NCBI GenBank assembly: GCA_018268335.1
Contig: JAFDWT010000043.1
Location: 16,450-80,449 of the forward strand
Source: Armatimonadota bacterium
GTDB taxonomy: Bacteria > Armatimonadota > Fimbriimonadia > Fimbriimonadales > Fimbriimonadaceae
Length of the DNA stretch: 64,000 nucleotides
Direction of reading: 5' to 3'
Every line of letters starts with the position of its first letter. Position 1 is the first letter of the stretch. Below are positions 16,638-25,723 of the stretch, one piece after another. The notes below the pieces were generated by a model. It was not told the origin of the DNA. It did not search any database and was given only the letters and a program-made list of their open reading frames with translations. Made by a program: the position numbers and the translations under genes.

Positions 16638-18935
16638 TTGGCCGGATCCGGACTTGCGGAAACTGTCGTGGCGGAAGCCACGACAATCGGGGAGAGAACA
16701 TTTTGTCGTTTTGTTTTGTCGACGGGCGGGAGACCGCCAAGGACTGACTGGGCTGTGGAAGCGCGGAGCCAGTTAGAAGTGGTCGAAAGGGTCGGGCAAC
16801 GCCCGCCCCTGGTCGTCCATCCCTTGCCCGCCGCCCCACAGTTCGTCGGTCGCAGCCTTGAAATCCGCACACTCGAGCGGTTCTGGGAAGTCGGCAAAGG
16901 CGTCTTCGCTTTGGTCGGCATTGGTGGAGCAGGAAAAACCGCCATCCTGCGTCAATTTCTGGATGCGCACCTACACGACCCGGACATTGACGGCGCGCTG
17001 GTCTGGAGCTTCTACGACGATCCAGATACCAATGCCTTTCTGCGTACGACCGTCGGCTACCTAGAAGGACGCCACAACGACACGGCGTCGGGCATCGGCT
17101 GGTACCACGGTCTGCGCACCGCCTTAGAAGGTGACAAACGGTATCTGCTCGTGCTGGACGGCCTGGAGCGCGTGCAGCGCGCTGGTACCGACGCCGTCGG
17201 CCTGCATGGCGAGATGGAAGACCCGCTGCTCCGCAGCCTGCTCGTCCGTCTGGCCACATCATCGTCTCGCAGCCAAGTCGTCGTCACTAGCCGTTTTCCA
17301 CTCTCGGACCTCGAAAAGTTCACCGGCGACCGTTACCAAGCCATCGACATCGACCAGATGGACAGCGAGACGGCAGTCCAACTGCTGGCGAACCGGGGTG
17401 TCCACGGCACGGTCAATGAACTGTCTGGGTTCGCTGACCGACTTGGCCGGCACGCCTTGACACTGGACCTGGCCGCCTCGGCGGTGGCGACTTTCTTCGA
17501 CGGCGACTTCGCAAAGATGCCTGTCGTCGATCTGCCCGAACAAGCCAGTGCCAACGACCAAGCCGTCCGCTTAGGCGGAGTGCTGCAGGTCTTTGAAAAG
17601 GGGCTCTCTCACGAAGACGCGGACTTAATGTCGCGAATGTGCATTTTTCGGTTCGGCGTGAACCTCGAGTCCATTGTCCAGATCTTCCGCAAGAACCCTG
17701 AGGCAGCCGGTTCATTGGCTGGGAAATCGGCCCTGGCATTACAAGAACCCGCCGACCGCCTGGTAGCACACCATCTTGTCCATCTGGACGCCGACGGCTC
17801 CTATACAGTCCACCCGGCCGTCCGCGACCACTTCTATCGGACGTTCCGCGACGCCTCGACTGTCCACGGCGCGATCACCCAGCACCTGCTCGACCTTTCT
17901 GGGCGGCCTGGTATCGGACTGCCGACAGCGAAAGCTTCTCTAGACCTCCTAGAAGAACTAGTCCATCACGCCCTGCGTTCGGGTCACCACCAGGAAGCCT
18001 GGGATGTTTATTCGACCCGCATGGGCGGTGACGAACACCTTAACGTTAACCTGGGCGAATATTCGCGCAGCTTCCGGATCCTCTCACAGATGCCGCCGGG
18101 CACAGATCCGAGCGCCGAGTACCACTGCTACCGGGCGTTCGGCTCGCTACAGCAGGCTCAGGCGCGGCGGCCGCAAAACAGCTATATCCGGCTGATCGGG
18201 GACAACCTCGCCGAGCTGGCCAGCGACAGCCTGCACGCGACGCGAGTCGTTGCCCAGTTCCTGCGCGGCAGCGAAATCTCTCTACCCGAGCGATTGGCAG
18301 ACTTTCCGCTGTCACTCGCCCAAGTCTATCTATGCGCAGACAAGGTCGCCCAAGCAGAATCGGCCGCAATCCGAGAGCGCGAAGAGTCGATGTTCCAGGA
18401 CGACACCGTCCGCTGCGAGATCGCGCTGGCCGAAGTCAGCCGCCGCAACGGCAACACCAAACTGGCCATGGAGCGGCTCGTCGAGCCAAGCGAATGGGCG
18501 ATGCGGTCGGGATCATGTGAGCATCTGGCCGCTTTGTTCTTGGTCCGCGGCGCTCTAGAGACCGACATGGGCCAGACACGTTCGGCACTGACAACATTCG
18601 AAGAGGCCAGGCAAATCTGCCAGGACGGCAATTTCAGACTCCTCAAGATAGATGTCTTAGTCGCCCTTGCCAATCTTTATTTGAAGACTCAGAACCTCAA
18701 GGACGCCATCGAAGCTGCCGCGTTAGCCGTGCTATACGCCGCCGCGCCCACCATGGGATACGTTTGGGGCGAATGCCGGGCATTGCGGGTTCACGCCGAC
18801 GCTTGTCTTGCTAGCGGCCTGGGAACAGAAGCCAAGGCATCACTCGTCAGACTCATGGAGCTACAGAGGTCTCTTGGCCTACGCATAGCGACAGTTACTG
18901 AGCAAGAAATTCGCAAAACCTGGCCAAATGACTAA
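16638..18935 (+). CDS. STAND (NB-ARC-like) NTPase with C-terminal TPR-like repeats
   Basis: A protein of up to 765 residues. The NTPase begins at FVGRSLEIRTLERFW. The P-loop is GIGGAGKT (about residue 94), Walker B is YLLVLDGLE, a sensor-like VVVTSR follows, then the GxP-type region GRHALTLDL and a winged-helix-like VHPAVRDHF. Residues 420-765 are alpha-helical and TPR-like. STAND proteins are signal-activated switches that usually carry an N-terminal effector, but fewer than 80 residues precede the NTPase and none looks like an effector. The start is unresolved: TTG 16638 has no Shine-Dalgarno, and a GGGGAG at 16690-16695 is spaced for a TTG in another frame. Signalling or defence is possible; I cannot decide. 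Confidence 0.8.
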   Translation: MAGSGLAETVVAEATTIGERTFCRFVLSTGGRPPRTDWAVEARSQLEVVERVGQRPPLVVHPLPAAPQFVGRSLEIRTLERFWEVGKGVFALVGIGGAGKTAILRQFLDAHLHDPDIDGALVWSFYDDPDTNAFLRTTVGYLEGRHNDTASGIGWYHGLRTALEGDKRYLLVLDGLERVQRAGTDAVGLHGEMEDPLLRSLLVRLATSSSRSQVVVTSRFPLSDLEKFTGDRYQAIDIDQMDSETAVQLLANRGVHGTVNELSGFADRLGRHALTLDLAASAVATFFDGDFAKMPVVDLPEQASANDQAVRLGGVLQVFEKGLSHEDADLMSRMCIFRFGVNLESIVQIFRKNPEAAGSLAGKSALALQEPADRLVAHHLVHLDADGSYTVHPAVRDHFYRTFRDASTVHGAITQHLLDLSGRPGIGLPTAKASLDLLEELVHHALRSGHHQEAWDVYSTRMGGDEHLNVNLGEYSRSFRILSQMPPGTDPSAEYHCYRAFGSLQQAQARRPQNSYIRLIGDNLAELASDSLHATRVVAQFLRGSEISLPERLADFPLSLAQVYLCADKVAQAESAAIREREESMFQDDTVRCEIALAEVSRRNGNTKLAMERLVEPSEWAMRSGSCEHLAALFLVRGALETDMGQTRSALTTFEEARQICQDGNFRLLKIDVLVALANLYLKTQNLKDAIEAAALAVLYAAAPTMGYVWGECRALRVHADACLASGLGTEAKASLVRLMELQRSLGLRIATVTEQEIRKTWPND

Positions 18936-19038
18936 GGCCAGAAGGTCTATTCCAGACAAAACCTTCGTTTGGAATTGATCACTGATCTATACTTTTGAGT
19001 ACTGGCTGGCACAAGAATTGCTGAAAGGAGACACGAAC

Positions 19039-20769
19039 ATGAAAACTGCAGCCGTGAATCCCAATTCCCTTGTGCAAGGTGGACCGCGCCGGATCATCAG
19101 GTTGGGCGAAAGACTCTTGAGCAGCGGTGTCATCACCGACCAGGTCTTGCGCCAGGCGGTCGAAAAGCAAAAGAAGTCGGGCGGGTTCATCGGCGAGATC
19201 CTGGTCGACATGGGTGCAGTTTCTTCGCAAGACATCCAAGAGCACCTGGAAGAGTCCACCGGCTTCCCTTTCTTCAGTATCACCAAGAACGAAGTCGACA
19301 AAGCCGTTGCCACGCAGCTACCTGAGGCCTTTGTCACCAGCAAGAAAGTCTTGCCCTTTAAGGAAGAAGATGGCCAGATCCTCATGGCCATGGTCGATCC
19401 TCTCGACATCACGGTGATCGACGAGGCCCGCGCTCTACTGCAAAAGCCGGTCCGGCCGTACCTGGCTCTGACCACAGAAGTCCAAGAAGGCATCAAAGCT
19501 GCCTTTGACGTCCGGCACAAGACTTCGGGTGTCATCGACGAAATCGTCGTCGACGCCCCAGCCACCGATAGCTTCCTGGAAACCATCGAGCAGATGGACC
19601 AGGCGCCGCTCGTCCGTCTGGTGAACGGCATCATGGACGGCGCGATCTCGGCCAACGCCAGCGACATCCACATCGAGCCGATGGAGAACAACGTCCGCGT
19701 GCGTTATCGCATCGACGGCGTGCTCTACGACCAGATGACGATGCCGCGAACCCACTTGGCCGCCTGTGTTTCGCGCATCAAGGTCGTCTCGAACCTCGAC
19801 ATCGCCGAGCGACGCCGCCCACAAGACGGCCGCATGACATACACCGCCGAGTCTGGAGCGCGCTTCGACGTCCGCGTCAGCATCATGGGCACGGTCCATG
19901 GCGAAAAGGTTTGTATGCGCCTGTTGGAAAAGACCAACAGGCTTGCCAACCTGGAGAGCATCGGCTTCATCCAGGGTCAACGGGCGATGTTCCAGAAGTT
20001 CGTCGGCCGGCCGCACGGCTTGGTGCTCGTGACCGGACCGACCGGTTCCGGAAAGTCGACGACCCTCTACGCAGGGCTACAGAGCATCAACGAAACGACG
20101 CGCAACATTAGCACGATCGAAGACCCTGTCGAATACGCCCTGCCCGGTGCCAACCAGGTGCAGGTGAACCCGAAGATCGACGTCACCTTCGCCACCGGCT
20201 TGCGCACGCTGGTCCGCCAAGACCCGGACGTCATCTTGGTCGGAGAGATCCGTGACCCAGAAACGGCAGACATCGCTGTCCAGGCTGCCTTGACTGGCCA
20301 CTTGGTCCTTAGTTCTTTACACACCAACAGCGCCCCAGGGGCCGTCACCCGGTTGCTGAACATGGGCGTCGAACCGTTCTTGGTCTCAGCCGCCTTGGTT
20401 GGCGTCGTCGGGCAGCGCCTGGTCCGCACGGTGTGCGCCCACTGCATCGAGACGTACCTGCCGACCCAGGAAGAGATGGACATCCTGCGTTCCTTTGGCA
20501 TCGAAGAGACCAACGTCAACCTCACTCGGGGCCGGGGCTGCAAGCGCTGTGGCAACCGGGGGACCAAGGGTCGGACTGCCGTCATGGAAATGTTCAGCGT
20601 TTCCGATGAACTCCGCCGCCTGATCTTGGCCGGCGCCACTGGCGTCGAGCTTGACCAGCAGGTCGAACGTGAAGGGTTTATGAGCATGCGCAAAGTCGCT
20701 GGCTTGAAGGTTTTGGCTGGCGAAACCACACTCGAAGAAGTCCTCCGGGTGTTCGCCGCAGACGAATAA
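19039..20769 (+). CDS. pilB: Type IV pilus assembly ATPase PilB
   Basis: A 576-residue GspE/PilB ATPase that drives pilus extension from the inner-membrane base. The N-terminal MshEN domain (about 12-160) may bind c-di-GMP. The motor has Walker A GPTGSGKST (about 333), the Asp box, Walker B RQDPDVILVGEIRD and the His box TGHLVLSSLHTN. A zinc site is formed by CAHC and CKRCGNRG. The ATG at 19039 is preceded by AAAGGAG; an upstream in-frame start has no such site. A TATACT at 18988-18993 may be its -10 box. It starts the pilus locus and is followed two bases later by pilC. No pilT or pilD is visible in the window. Confidence 0.96.
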   Translation: MKTAAVNPNSLVQGGPRRIIRLGERLLSSGVITDQVLRQAVEKQKKSGGFIGEILVDMGAVSSQDIQEHLEESTGFPFFSITKNEVDKAVATQLPEAFVTSKKVLPFKEEDGQILMAMVDPLDITVIDEARALLQKPVRPYLALTTEVQEGIKAAFDVRHKTSGVIDEIVVDAPATDSFLETIEQMDQAPLVRLVNGIMDGAISANASDIHIEPMENNVRVRYRIDGVLYDQMTMPRTHLAACVSRIKVVSNLDIAERRRPQDGRMTYTAESGARFDVRVSIMGTVHGEKVCMRLLEKTNRLANLESIGFIQGQRAMFQKFVGRPHGLVLVTGPTGSGKSTTLYAGLQSINETTRNISTIEDPVEYALPGANQVQVNPKIDVTFATGLRTLVRQDPDVILVGEIRDPETADIAVQAALTGHLVLSSLHTNSAPGAVTRLLNMGVEPFLVSAALVGVVGQRLVRTVCAHCIETYLPTQEEMDILRSFGIEETNVNLTRGRGCKRCGNRGTKGRTAVMEMFSVSDELRRLILAGATGVELDQQVEREGFMSMRKVAGLKVLAGETTLEEVLRVFAADE

Positions 20770-20771
20770 AG

Positions 20772-22007
20772 ATGCCGCAATACGATTACATCGCCAGGGA
20801 CAGAGACGGAAACGCCGCAGCCGGCAAGCTGGAGGCGGCGGACGAGCGCGACCTGCGCAAAGCACTCCGGTCGAGCGACCTCTTCCTCATCAAGGCCAAA
20901 GGCCATGGAGAAGAAGCAGCCAAAACGGCGCGTGGCCGCCAAGGCCTCTTTGAGGGCAAGCCTAACCTGCGCGACCAAGTGATCGTCTTACGGCAGCTGT
21001 CGACGTTGTTCCGAGCTGGCTTAGTGATGTCCGAGGCGATGGAAATCGTTGCAGGCCAAACCAATAACCGCTTGCTACGGGCCGCCTTAGAAGACATGCG
21101 GTCGCAAGTCATCGAGGGTGTGTCGCTGTCGAACGCGATGCGCCGGTATCCAACCGTCTTTATTCCTCTCGTGGTCTCGCTTGCCGAAGCCGGAGAAACA
21201 GCCGGCACCCTGGACTACACTCTTGAGCTGGCGGCTAGCCAGCTGGACCGCGAGGCCGTCCTCCGGCAAAAGGTCAAGGCAGCGACGCTTTATCCCAAGA
21301 TTGTTGTCGCCGCCTGCGTGGGCACCGTCGCCCTGATGTTGATCCTCGTGGTGCCGACCTTCGCTTCAGTGTACACGTCCTTACACGCGACGTTGCCATG
21401 GGCGACATTGACGCTGATAGCCATCAGCGATTTCGTCCTGCATTCGTGGTGGCTGGCCCTCTTGATCTGTCTCGGTTTGTGGTGGGCCTATCGCGAATAT
21501 GCCAAGACGGCTAACGGTCGAAAAAACTTGGACATCATCGCGCTGAAGATCCCTGTGCTTGGCGAAGTACTGCGCAAGATCGCCATCGCTCGGTTTGTCC
21601 AGACATTGGGGGGCGCCTTGCGTGGTGGCGTGCCGGTTTTGATCTCCTTGGGCATCAGTGCCGGGACCTCGGGGAACACCGTCATCCGCGACGCCGTCAC
21701 AACCGTTGCCCAGCGCGTCCGTGACGGAGCACAAATGGGGCGCGAACTAGAAAAGACGGGTCAATTCCCGCTCATGGTGTCGCGTATGGTCGCGGCCGGT
21801 GAGTCGAGCGGTGAAATCGACAAGATGCTGGATGAGATCAATCGGTTTTACGAAAGAGATATAGAAGCAGCGACTGAAGCATTGACAAGACTTGTTGAGC
21901 CAGTCATGACGGTAGCGGTCGGTTCTATAGTCCTTTTAGTGTTGCTCGCGCTCTATATGCCGATCTTCAGTCTCGGTAAGGCTTTCCAAGCTTCAGAGAA
22001 ACATTAG
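20772..22007 (+). CDS. pilC: Type IV pilus inner-membrane platform protein PilC
   Basis: A 411-residue GspF/PilC family protein. It has two repeated cytoplasmic helical-bundle domains (LRQLSTLFRAGLVMSEAM and a second copy near FVQTLGGALRGGVPV) and three membrane helices (about 175-200, 215-235 and 380-405). It forms the platform that PilB turns. It starts two bases after pilB and ends before a 160-bp gap holding the promoter of the first pilin gene. Confidence 0.95.
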   Translation: MPQYDYIARDRDGNAAAGKLEAADERDLRKALRSSDLFLIKAKGHGEEAAKTARGRQGLFEGKPNLRDQVIVLRQLSTLFRAGLVMSEAMEIVAGQTNNRLLRAALEDMRSQVIEGVSLSNAMRRYPTVFIPLVVSLAEAGETAGTLDYTLELAASQLDREAVLRQKVKAATLYPKIVVAACVGTVALMLILVVPTFASVYTSLHATLPWATLTLIAISDFVLHSWWLALLICLGLWWAYREYAKTANGRKNLDIIALKIPVLGEVLRKIAIARFVQTLGGALRGGVPVLISLGISAGTSGNTVIRDAVTTVAQRVRDGAQMGRELEKTGQFPLMVSRMVAAGESSGEIDKMLDEINRFYERDIEAATEALTRLVEPVMTVAVGSIVLLVLLALYMPIFSLGKAFQASEKH

Positions 22008-22064
22008 TTTCCTGCCAAAAATACCGGGAACATGTGAAAAACATTACTCGTCTCAGTACCTGAA

Positions 22065-22096
22065 TTGACAAGTAAACCATAGAAGTGGCATACTAT
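22065..22096 (+). promoter_or_regulatory. Candidate sigma70-type promoter of the first pilin gene
   Basis: A consensus -35 TTGACA (22065-22070) is followed by CATACT at 22089-22094 (18-bp spacer), overlapping TACTAT at 22091-22096. It lies about 75 bp upstream of the pilin ATG. A dedicated promoter here fits the need for much more pilin than assembly ATPase. Confidence 0.6.
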
Positions 22097-22170
22097 CTGC
22101 GGCACACTTGTCCAACTGGGGAGAGTCCCAAAAGTACTTTGCTCCAAATTTCGTGAGGTCTTCAAATACC

Positions 22171-22578
22171 ATGAACCGCAAATCCTCGAAGAAGGGCTTT
22201 ACGCTCATCGAACTTCTCGTCGTCATCCTGATCCTTGGCATTCTTGTCGCTGTCGCTCTGCCGGCTTACCTGAGCTCGGTCAAGGACGCCCGCGAGAAGA
22301 CCGCCAACACGAACGCCCGCGCTTTGGCCACGGCTATCCAGGCGAACTATGTCCGCCTCGGTGGCACCAGCTACCTGAACGTCATCGCTTCGGACGGTTC
22401 CTCTGACATCAGCGGTAACCTGGCCACCGACATGGGCGGCACCATCCCCGCCACGCCGTGCGGCACCGCTACCGGACTGGGCGCTTATGTCATCGTCGCC
22501 ACCGCGACCAAGGTCACCGTTACCCCCGCGACCCAAGCGAACTGCACGACCGTGTCCACCTACACGCTCGGCAGCTAA
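22171..22578 (+). CDS. Type IV prepilin 1 (PilA-like)
   Basis: A 135-residue prepilin with leader MNRKSSKKG and the cleavage site [12 protein letters not shown], Glu at +5 and a typical hydrophobic N-terminal helix. The C-terminal half is short and strand-rich, with two cysteines (near PATPCG and QANCTT) likely forming the D-loop disulfide. The ATG at 22171 gives a normal-length leader; upstream in-frame codons would give an abnormal one. It has its own promoter and a strong terminator, so it is probably the highly expressed major pilin. Two paralogues follow. Confidence 0.93.
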   Translation: MNRKSSKKGFTLIELLVVILILGILVAVALPAYLSSVKDAREKTANTNARALATAIQANYVRLGGTSYLNVIASDGSSDISGNLATDMGGTIPATPCGTATGLGAYVIVATATKVTVTPATQANCTTVSTYTLGS

Positions 22579-22599
22579 GTCCTGCTCAGCAGAAACATA

Positions 22600-22638
22600 C
22601 AACCGCCCCATGCCAATCGGCATGGGGCGGTTGTGTTT
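22600..22638 (+). terminator. Rho-independent terminator after prepilin 1
   Basis: A perfect 15-bp stem (22600-22614 pairing with 22619-22633) with a four-base loop and a T-rich tail, 22 bp after the stop codon. It isolates prepilin 1 as a monocistronic unit. Confidence 0.92.
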
Positions 22639-22761
22639 ATGCCCGCTGCCAAAGTAGGCAATAGTTCAGCCAAATCAGAACAATCTGTCGTACAATGAGT
22701 CCGGAGAGCTTGCCGGACTTGCAGCATTGCGGTTCGTCGGCACTTCACGAAGGGGAGACAA

Positions 22762-23181
22762 TTGAAAACAAAGAACCGAAGGCCAGCAGGCCTGCGGGGT
22801 TACTCGCTAGTCGAGTTCCTTGTCGTGCTGCTGATCGTCCAGGTGGCCGTGGCCATCGCACTGCCGTCACTGCTCAGCACAACTAGAACGGCGAGGACCA
22901 AAGCGGCGAACGCCAATGCGAGAGCCTTAGCGACCACGGTGCAAGCCAACTACATGCGGCTCGGCGGTAAAGACTACACCACGGTCATCACTTCCTCTGG
23001 CTCGGATGTGACCGGCAATATCGCCAAGGACCTGGGCGGCACAGTTCCTGTCAACCCATGCACAGGTGGCAGCACCCTAGGAATCGACTATATCTTGACG
23101 TCGGATTCAACCAGCGCTTCGGTGCAAGCCAAGCCAGGCAGCAACTGTGATGCGACGACGACCTACAGCATGGGAACTTGA
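22762..23181 (+). CDS. Type IV prepilin 2
   Basis: A 139-residue prepilin starting at TTG with the Shine-Dalgarno AGGGGAGA. The leader ends GLRG and the mature protein begins YSLVEFLVV, so +1 is Tyr, not the usual Phe, while Glu at +5 is kept. The C-terminal part shares a block with prepilin 3 (SGSDVTGNIAKDLGG, NPCTGG) and has a second cysteine in GSNCDATT, fitting a disulfide loop. It could be an alternative subunit or a variant donor. A TACAAT at 22691-22696 may be its -10 box. Confidence 0.88.
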   Translation: MKTKNRRPAGLRGYSLVEFLVVLLIVQVAVAIALPSLLSTTRTARTKAANANARALATTVQANYMRLGGKDYTTVITSSGSDVTGNIAKDLGGTVPVNPCTGGSTLGIDYILTSDSTSASVQAKPGSNCDATTTYSMGT

Positions 23182-23337
23182 GAAAGTTTGCCTTGGCAAT
23201 GTCATATGTCAACGATTGTTGAAGAATGCGAGGAACTAACAGGTTGTGACTTATACATAGTTTGTGATATATTCTCTGCTGATTCTCTACAGAGTCGGCT
23301 TTGGCACAACTTGTGGAGAGTCAGGGAGAGCACTCAT

Positions 23338-23757
23338 ATGTCTTTGCGTACCTTGCGACGAAACCGCTCGGCTGGTTTCACGCTCGTAGAACTACTCGTC
23401 GTCGTTTTGATCCTACAGATCCTGGCCGTCGTCGCCCTACCTGCCTACCTGACTGCAGCCAAAGAAGCGAGGACAAAAACGGCCAACAGCAACGCCAGGG
23501 CCATCGCGAGCACAGTGAAGGCCAACTGGATGCGCCTAGGGGCGACCAACTACACATCGGTCATCACTTCGACCGGTAGCGACGTGACGGGCAACCTTGC
23601 TAAAGACCTGGGCGGCTCGATCCCCAGCAACCCCTGCACGGGCGGCAAGGTCCTTGGAACCGACTACACGATCACGTCGGCGACAACGACCTGTACGATC
23701 AAGGCCGTCACCAGTGGTAGTTGCAACGCCACGACGACGTTCACACTTTCGGGCTAG
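23338..23757 (+). CDS. Type IV prepilin 3
   Basis: A 139-residue prepilin. The leader ends RSAG and the mature protein begins FTLVELLVV with Glu at +5. The C-terminal half repeats the block of prepilin 2 (GSDVTGNLAKDLGG, NPCTGG) and carries a cysteine pair plus an extra cysteine (TTCTIKA). I chose the ATG at 23338, after CAGGGAGAG, since upstream in-frame starts would give a 60-residue leader. A weak promoter (TTGTGA, 17 bp, ATATAT) can be read near 23245-23273. A 12-bp hairpin follows downstream. Confidence 0.9.
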   Translation: MSLRTLRRNRSAGFTLVELLVVVLILQILAVVALPAYLTAAKEARTKTANSNARAIASTVKANWMRLGATNYTSVITSTGSDVTGNLAKDLGGSIPSNPCTGGKVLGTDYTITSATTTCTIKAVTSGSCNATTTFTLSG

Positions 23758-23820
23758 GGCCAGCGAACAGGCCTTGGAACTAGGCAAAATCGTATAAGTT
23801 AGTGCGAGAAGCGGCATTTT

Positions 23821-23855
23821 TGATGGGATTTCCTATGGCTTTTGAAATCCCATCA
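23821..23855 (+). terminator. Hairpin terminator after prepilin 3
   Basis: TGATGGGATTTC (23821-23832), an 11-base loop, then GAAATCCCATCA (23844-23855): a perfect 12-bp stem about 65 bp after the prepilin 3 stop. The tail is only moderately T-rich. Confidence 0.7.
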
Positions 23856-23959
23856 GTCTCGTTTGCGTTTTGAACGCAACCAACCTTCCCGAAAATACTC
23901 TATTGGTGTTGTTTTCGAGTACACTATAGGGGTCGTTACCCTAGGGAGGGATTGTCCGG

Positions 23960-25723
23960 ATGTTTCGTCCCATGAGGAAAATAGCCGCTGTCGCTTTGGT
24001 GCCTGCCATCGCGTTCGTTTTCGCGATCTCGCTCGTCCTGGGCGGGACGATGGTGCTTGTCGCGAACCACTACAACCTCGGTTGGTACAACTCCAGGACT
24101 GACAGCGCTCTCCTACTGGCTGAAGCTGGCATCAACGACGAGATCACCTACATCGCCCAACACCTCGGTGACACAGCTGTCACGTCGAAGTCGTCGCAAC
24201 CGACCGCTGGTGTCGGTGAGACGGAGGTCTATCCCGGCGAAGGCCACGTCGTATACGGTCGCAAGGGCACAGTCAGTGGGTTCTCCAGCAAGTACTTCTG
24301 GGTGTATTCCAGCATGGACTCCGCGGGTGCGACAGCATGGGACGGCATCACGCCGAACTTTTATGTGACGGCACGGGCGAAGGTGGACGGCGCCTGGCGC
24401 AAGGTGCAGGCCCAAGTCAAAGGCGAGTCTGTGTTCAGCCTCTACGCCATCGTCGCCCTAGCCAGCTACACCAACAACTCAAACGCGATTTCGCTATCGA
24501 GTGCCACTGCGACGATCAGTGGGACGATGCTGACTAACGGACAGGTCTCGAACTCCAGCAGCACGATCGTGGCGAGTAACGCGATCAACGCGAACACGAT
24601 CTCGAACAACACGGGTCAGTTCACTGCCTCCAACGTCGCCAACGGTGGAACGCTGTATAGTCAAAGCGCTCCGTGGGTCTATCCTTCGACGGTCGAGGTG
24701 TTGAAATTGTTGAAGGGTCAGACCGGTCTTTCCGACTCTGCCGCCTGGACCTGGATCGGCACGGCGGCCAACAACTCGAACGCTACGGGCATCTACACCT
24801 ACAGGACGACGGCACAAAACAGCACGATCAGCTCCGGTAACTGCCAGCTGGCCTCAGGTGTCTCCCTGGGCGGCACGCCAGTGCTGCAGAATTCCACCTT
24901 CACAGGTGCAAACGCCAAGCCGGGTACGACGAGGTCGTCCAACAACGTGACCATTTCGGCGATCGGCAACACGACCCCGATCTCAATCACCACCTCGTCG
25001 AACCATGGCTTGGGCACGGGTGATTCGGTGCAGATCACCGGGGCGACGCCAGCAGGCGTGAATGGACAATGGGTCGTCACCAAGACCGGGCCCAAGTCTT
25101 TCACATTGAACGGCAGTACAGCGCTAGGGGCCGGATCGACCGGCACGGCGTCCCCCAACTTGGTCAAGACCATCATCCTGGAGCCCGGCGACTATTACCT
25201 GAGCCAGATCAACATCTCTTACGCCAGCACCATCGAACTCATTGTCGATCCAAACGCCTTGGCGAGCGGGGGTACGGCCGGCCAGGTCCGCATTTGGATC
25301 AACGACACGACAAACGGTGCCCAGAACGACACGCTTTCGATCCCGATCAGCGGACCGAATGGAACCACCCTGAGCCCGGACTCTTTCCGGCTGTACTACG
25401 GAAAGGACAACAGGGGCATTACGATCAGCCGTCCAAACAGCATCACGGACTACGCTGGCAACACAATCTCCGCCGATTTCACCCTCTATGGCGGTGTCTA
25501 TTGCGTCACCAAAAAACCCGGGGACGCCAGCAGCCTCAACGGGACGCAGATCACGTTCTCGGGCAACACCAGCGGCAACACGGCCAAAATCGTCCTGAAC
25601 GGTGCACTGGTCGCTGACAAGGTGGCGTTCCAAGGCCTTTGCCAGATTACATACAGCCCGTCCAGCAAGACCGACCCTCTCATTGGAACGGGCATATCGG
25701 GAGGCTACACTGACTTCCCGTAG
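23960..25723 (+). CDS. PilX-like large pilus-associated protein
   Basis: A 587-residue protein with an N-terminal hydrophobic helix (about 10-35) followed by LLLAEAGINDEITYIA, the pattern of PilX-type minor pilins, which lack a standard prepilin signal. The long body is rich in Ser, Thr, Asn and Gly and looks like a beta-solenoid adhesin. Residues 345-385 hold a motif of the kind HGLGTGDSVQITG...NGQWVV...FTLNG that I associate with tail-type beta domains. The start has an AGGGAGGG site. It is first in a run of minor-pilin genes and may be a tip or adhesive subunit. Confidence 0.75.
   Translation: MFRPMRKIAAVALVPAIAFVFAISLVLGGTMVLVANHYNLGWYNSRTDSALLLAEAGINDEITYIAQHLGDTAVTSKSSQPTAGVGETEVYPGEGHVVYGRKGTVSGFSSKYFWVYSSMDSAGATAWDGITPNFYVTARAKVDGAWRKVQAQVKGESVFSLYAIVALASYTNNSNAISLSSATATISGTMLTNGQVSNSSSTIVASNAINANTISNNTGQFTASNVANGGTLYSQSAPWVYPSTVEVLKLLKGQTGLSDSAAWTWIGTAANNSNATGIYTYRTTAQNSTISSGNCQLASGVSLGGTPVLQNSTFTGANAKPGTTRSSNNVTISAIGNTTPISITTSSNHGLGTGDSVQITGATPAGVNGQWVVTKTGPKSFTLNGSTALGAGSTGTASPNLVKTIILEPGDYYLSQINISYASTIELIVDPNALASGGTAGQVRIWINDTTNGAQNDTLSIPISGPNGTTLSPDSFRLYYGKDNRGITISRPNSITDYAGNTISADFTLYGGVYCVTKKPGDASSLNGTQITFSGNTSGNTAKIVLNGALVADKVAFQGLCQITYSPSSKTDPLIGTGISGGYTDFP

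Noticed and set aside
19007-19022. A close match to the sigma54 consensus (TGGCAC-N5-TTGCT) upstream of pilB
   Set aside because: The -12 element ends two bases before the pilB Shine-Dalgarno, so a transcript from it would start after the ribosome-binding site. It is probably a chance match, although leaderless translation cannot be excluded.
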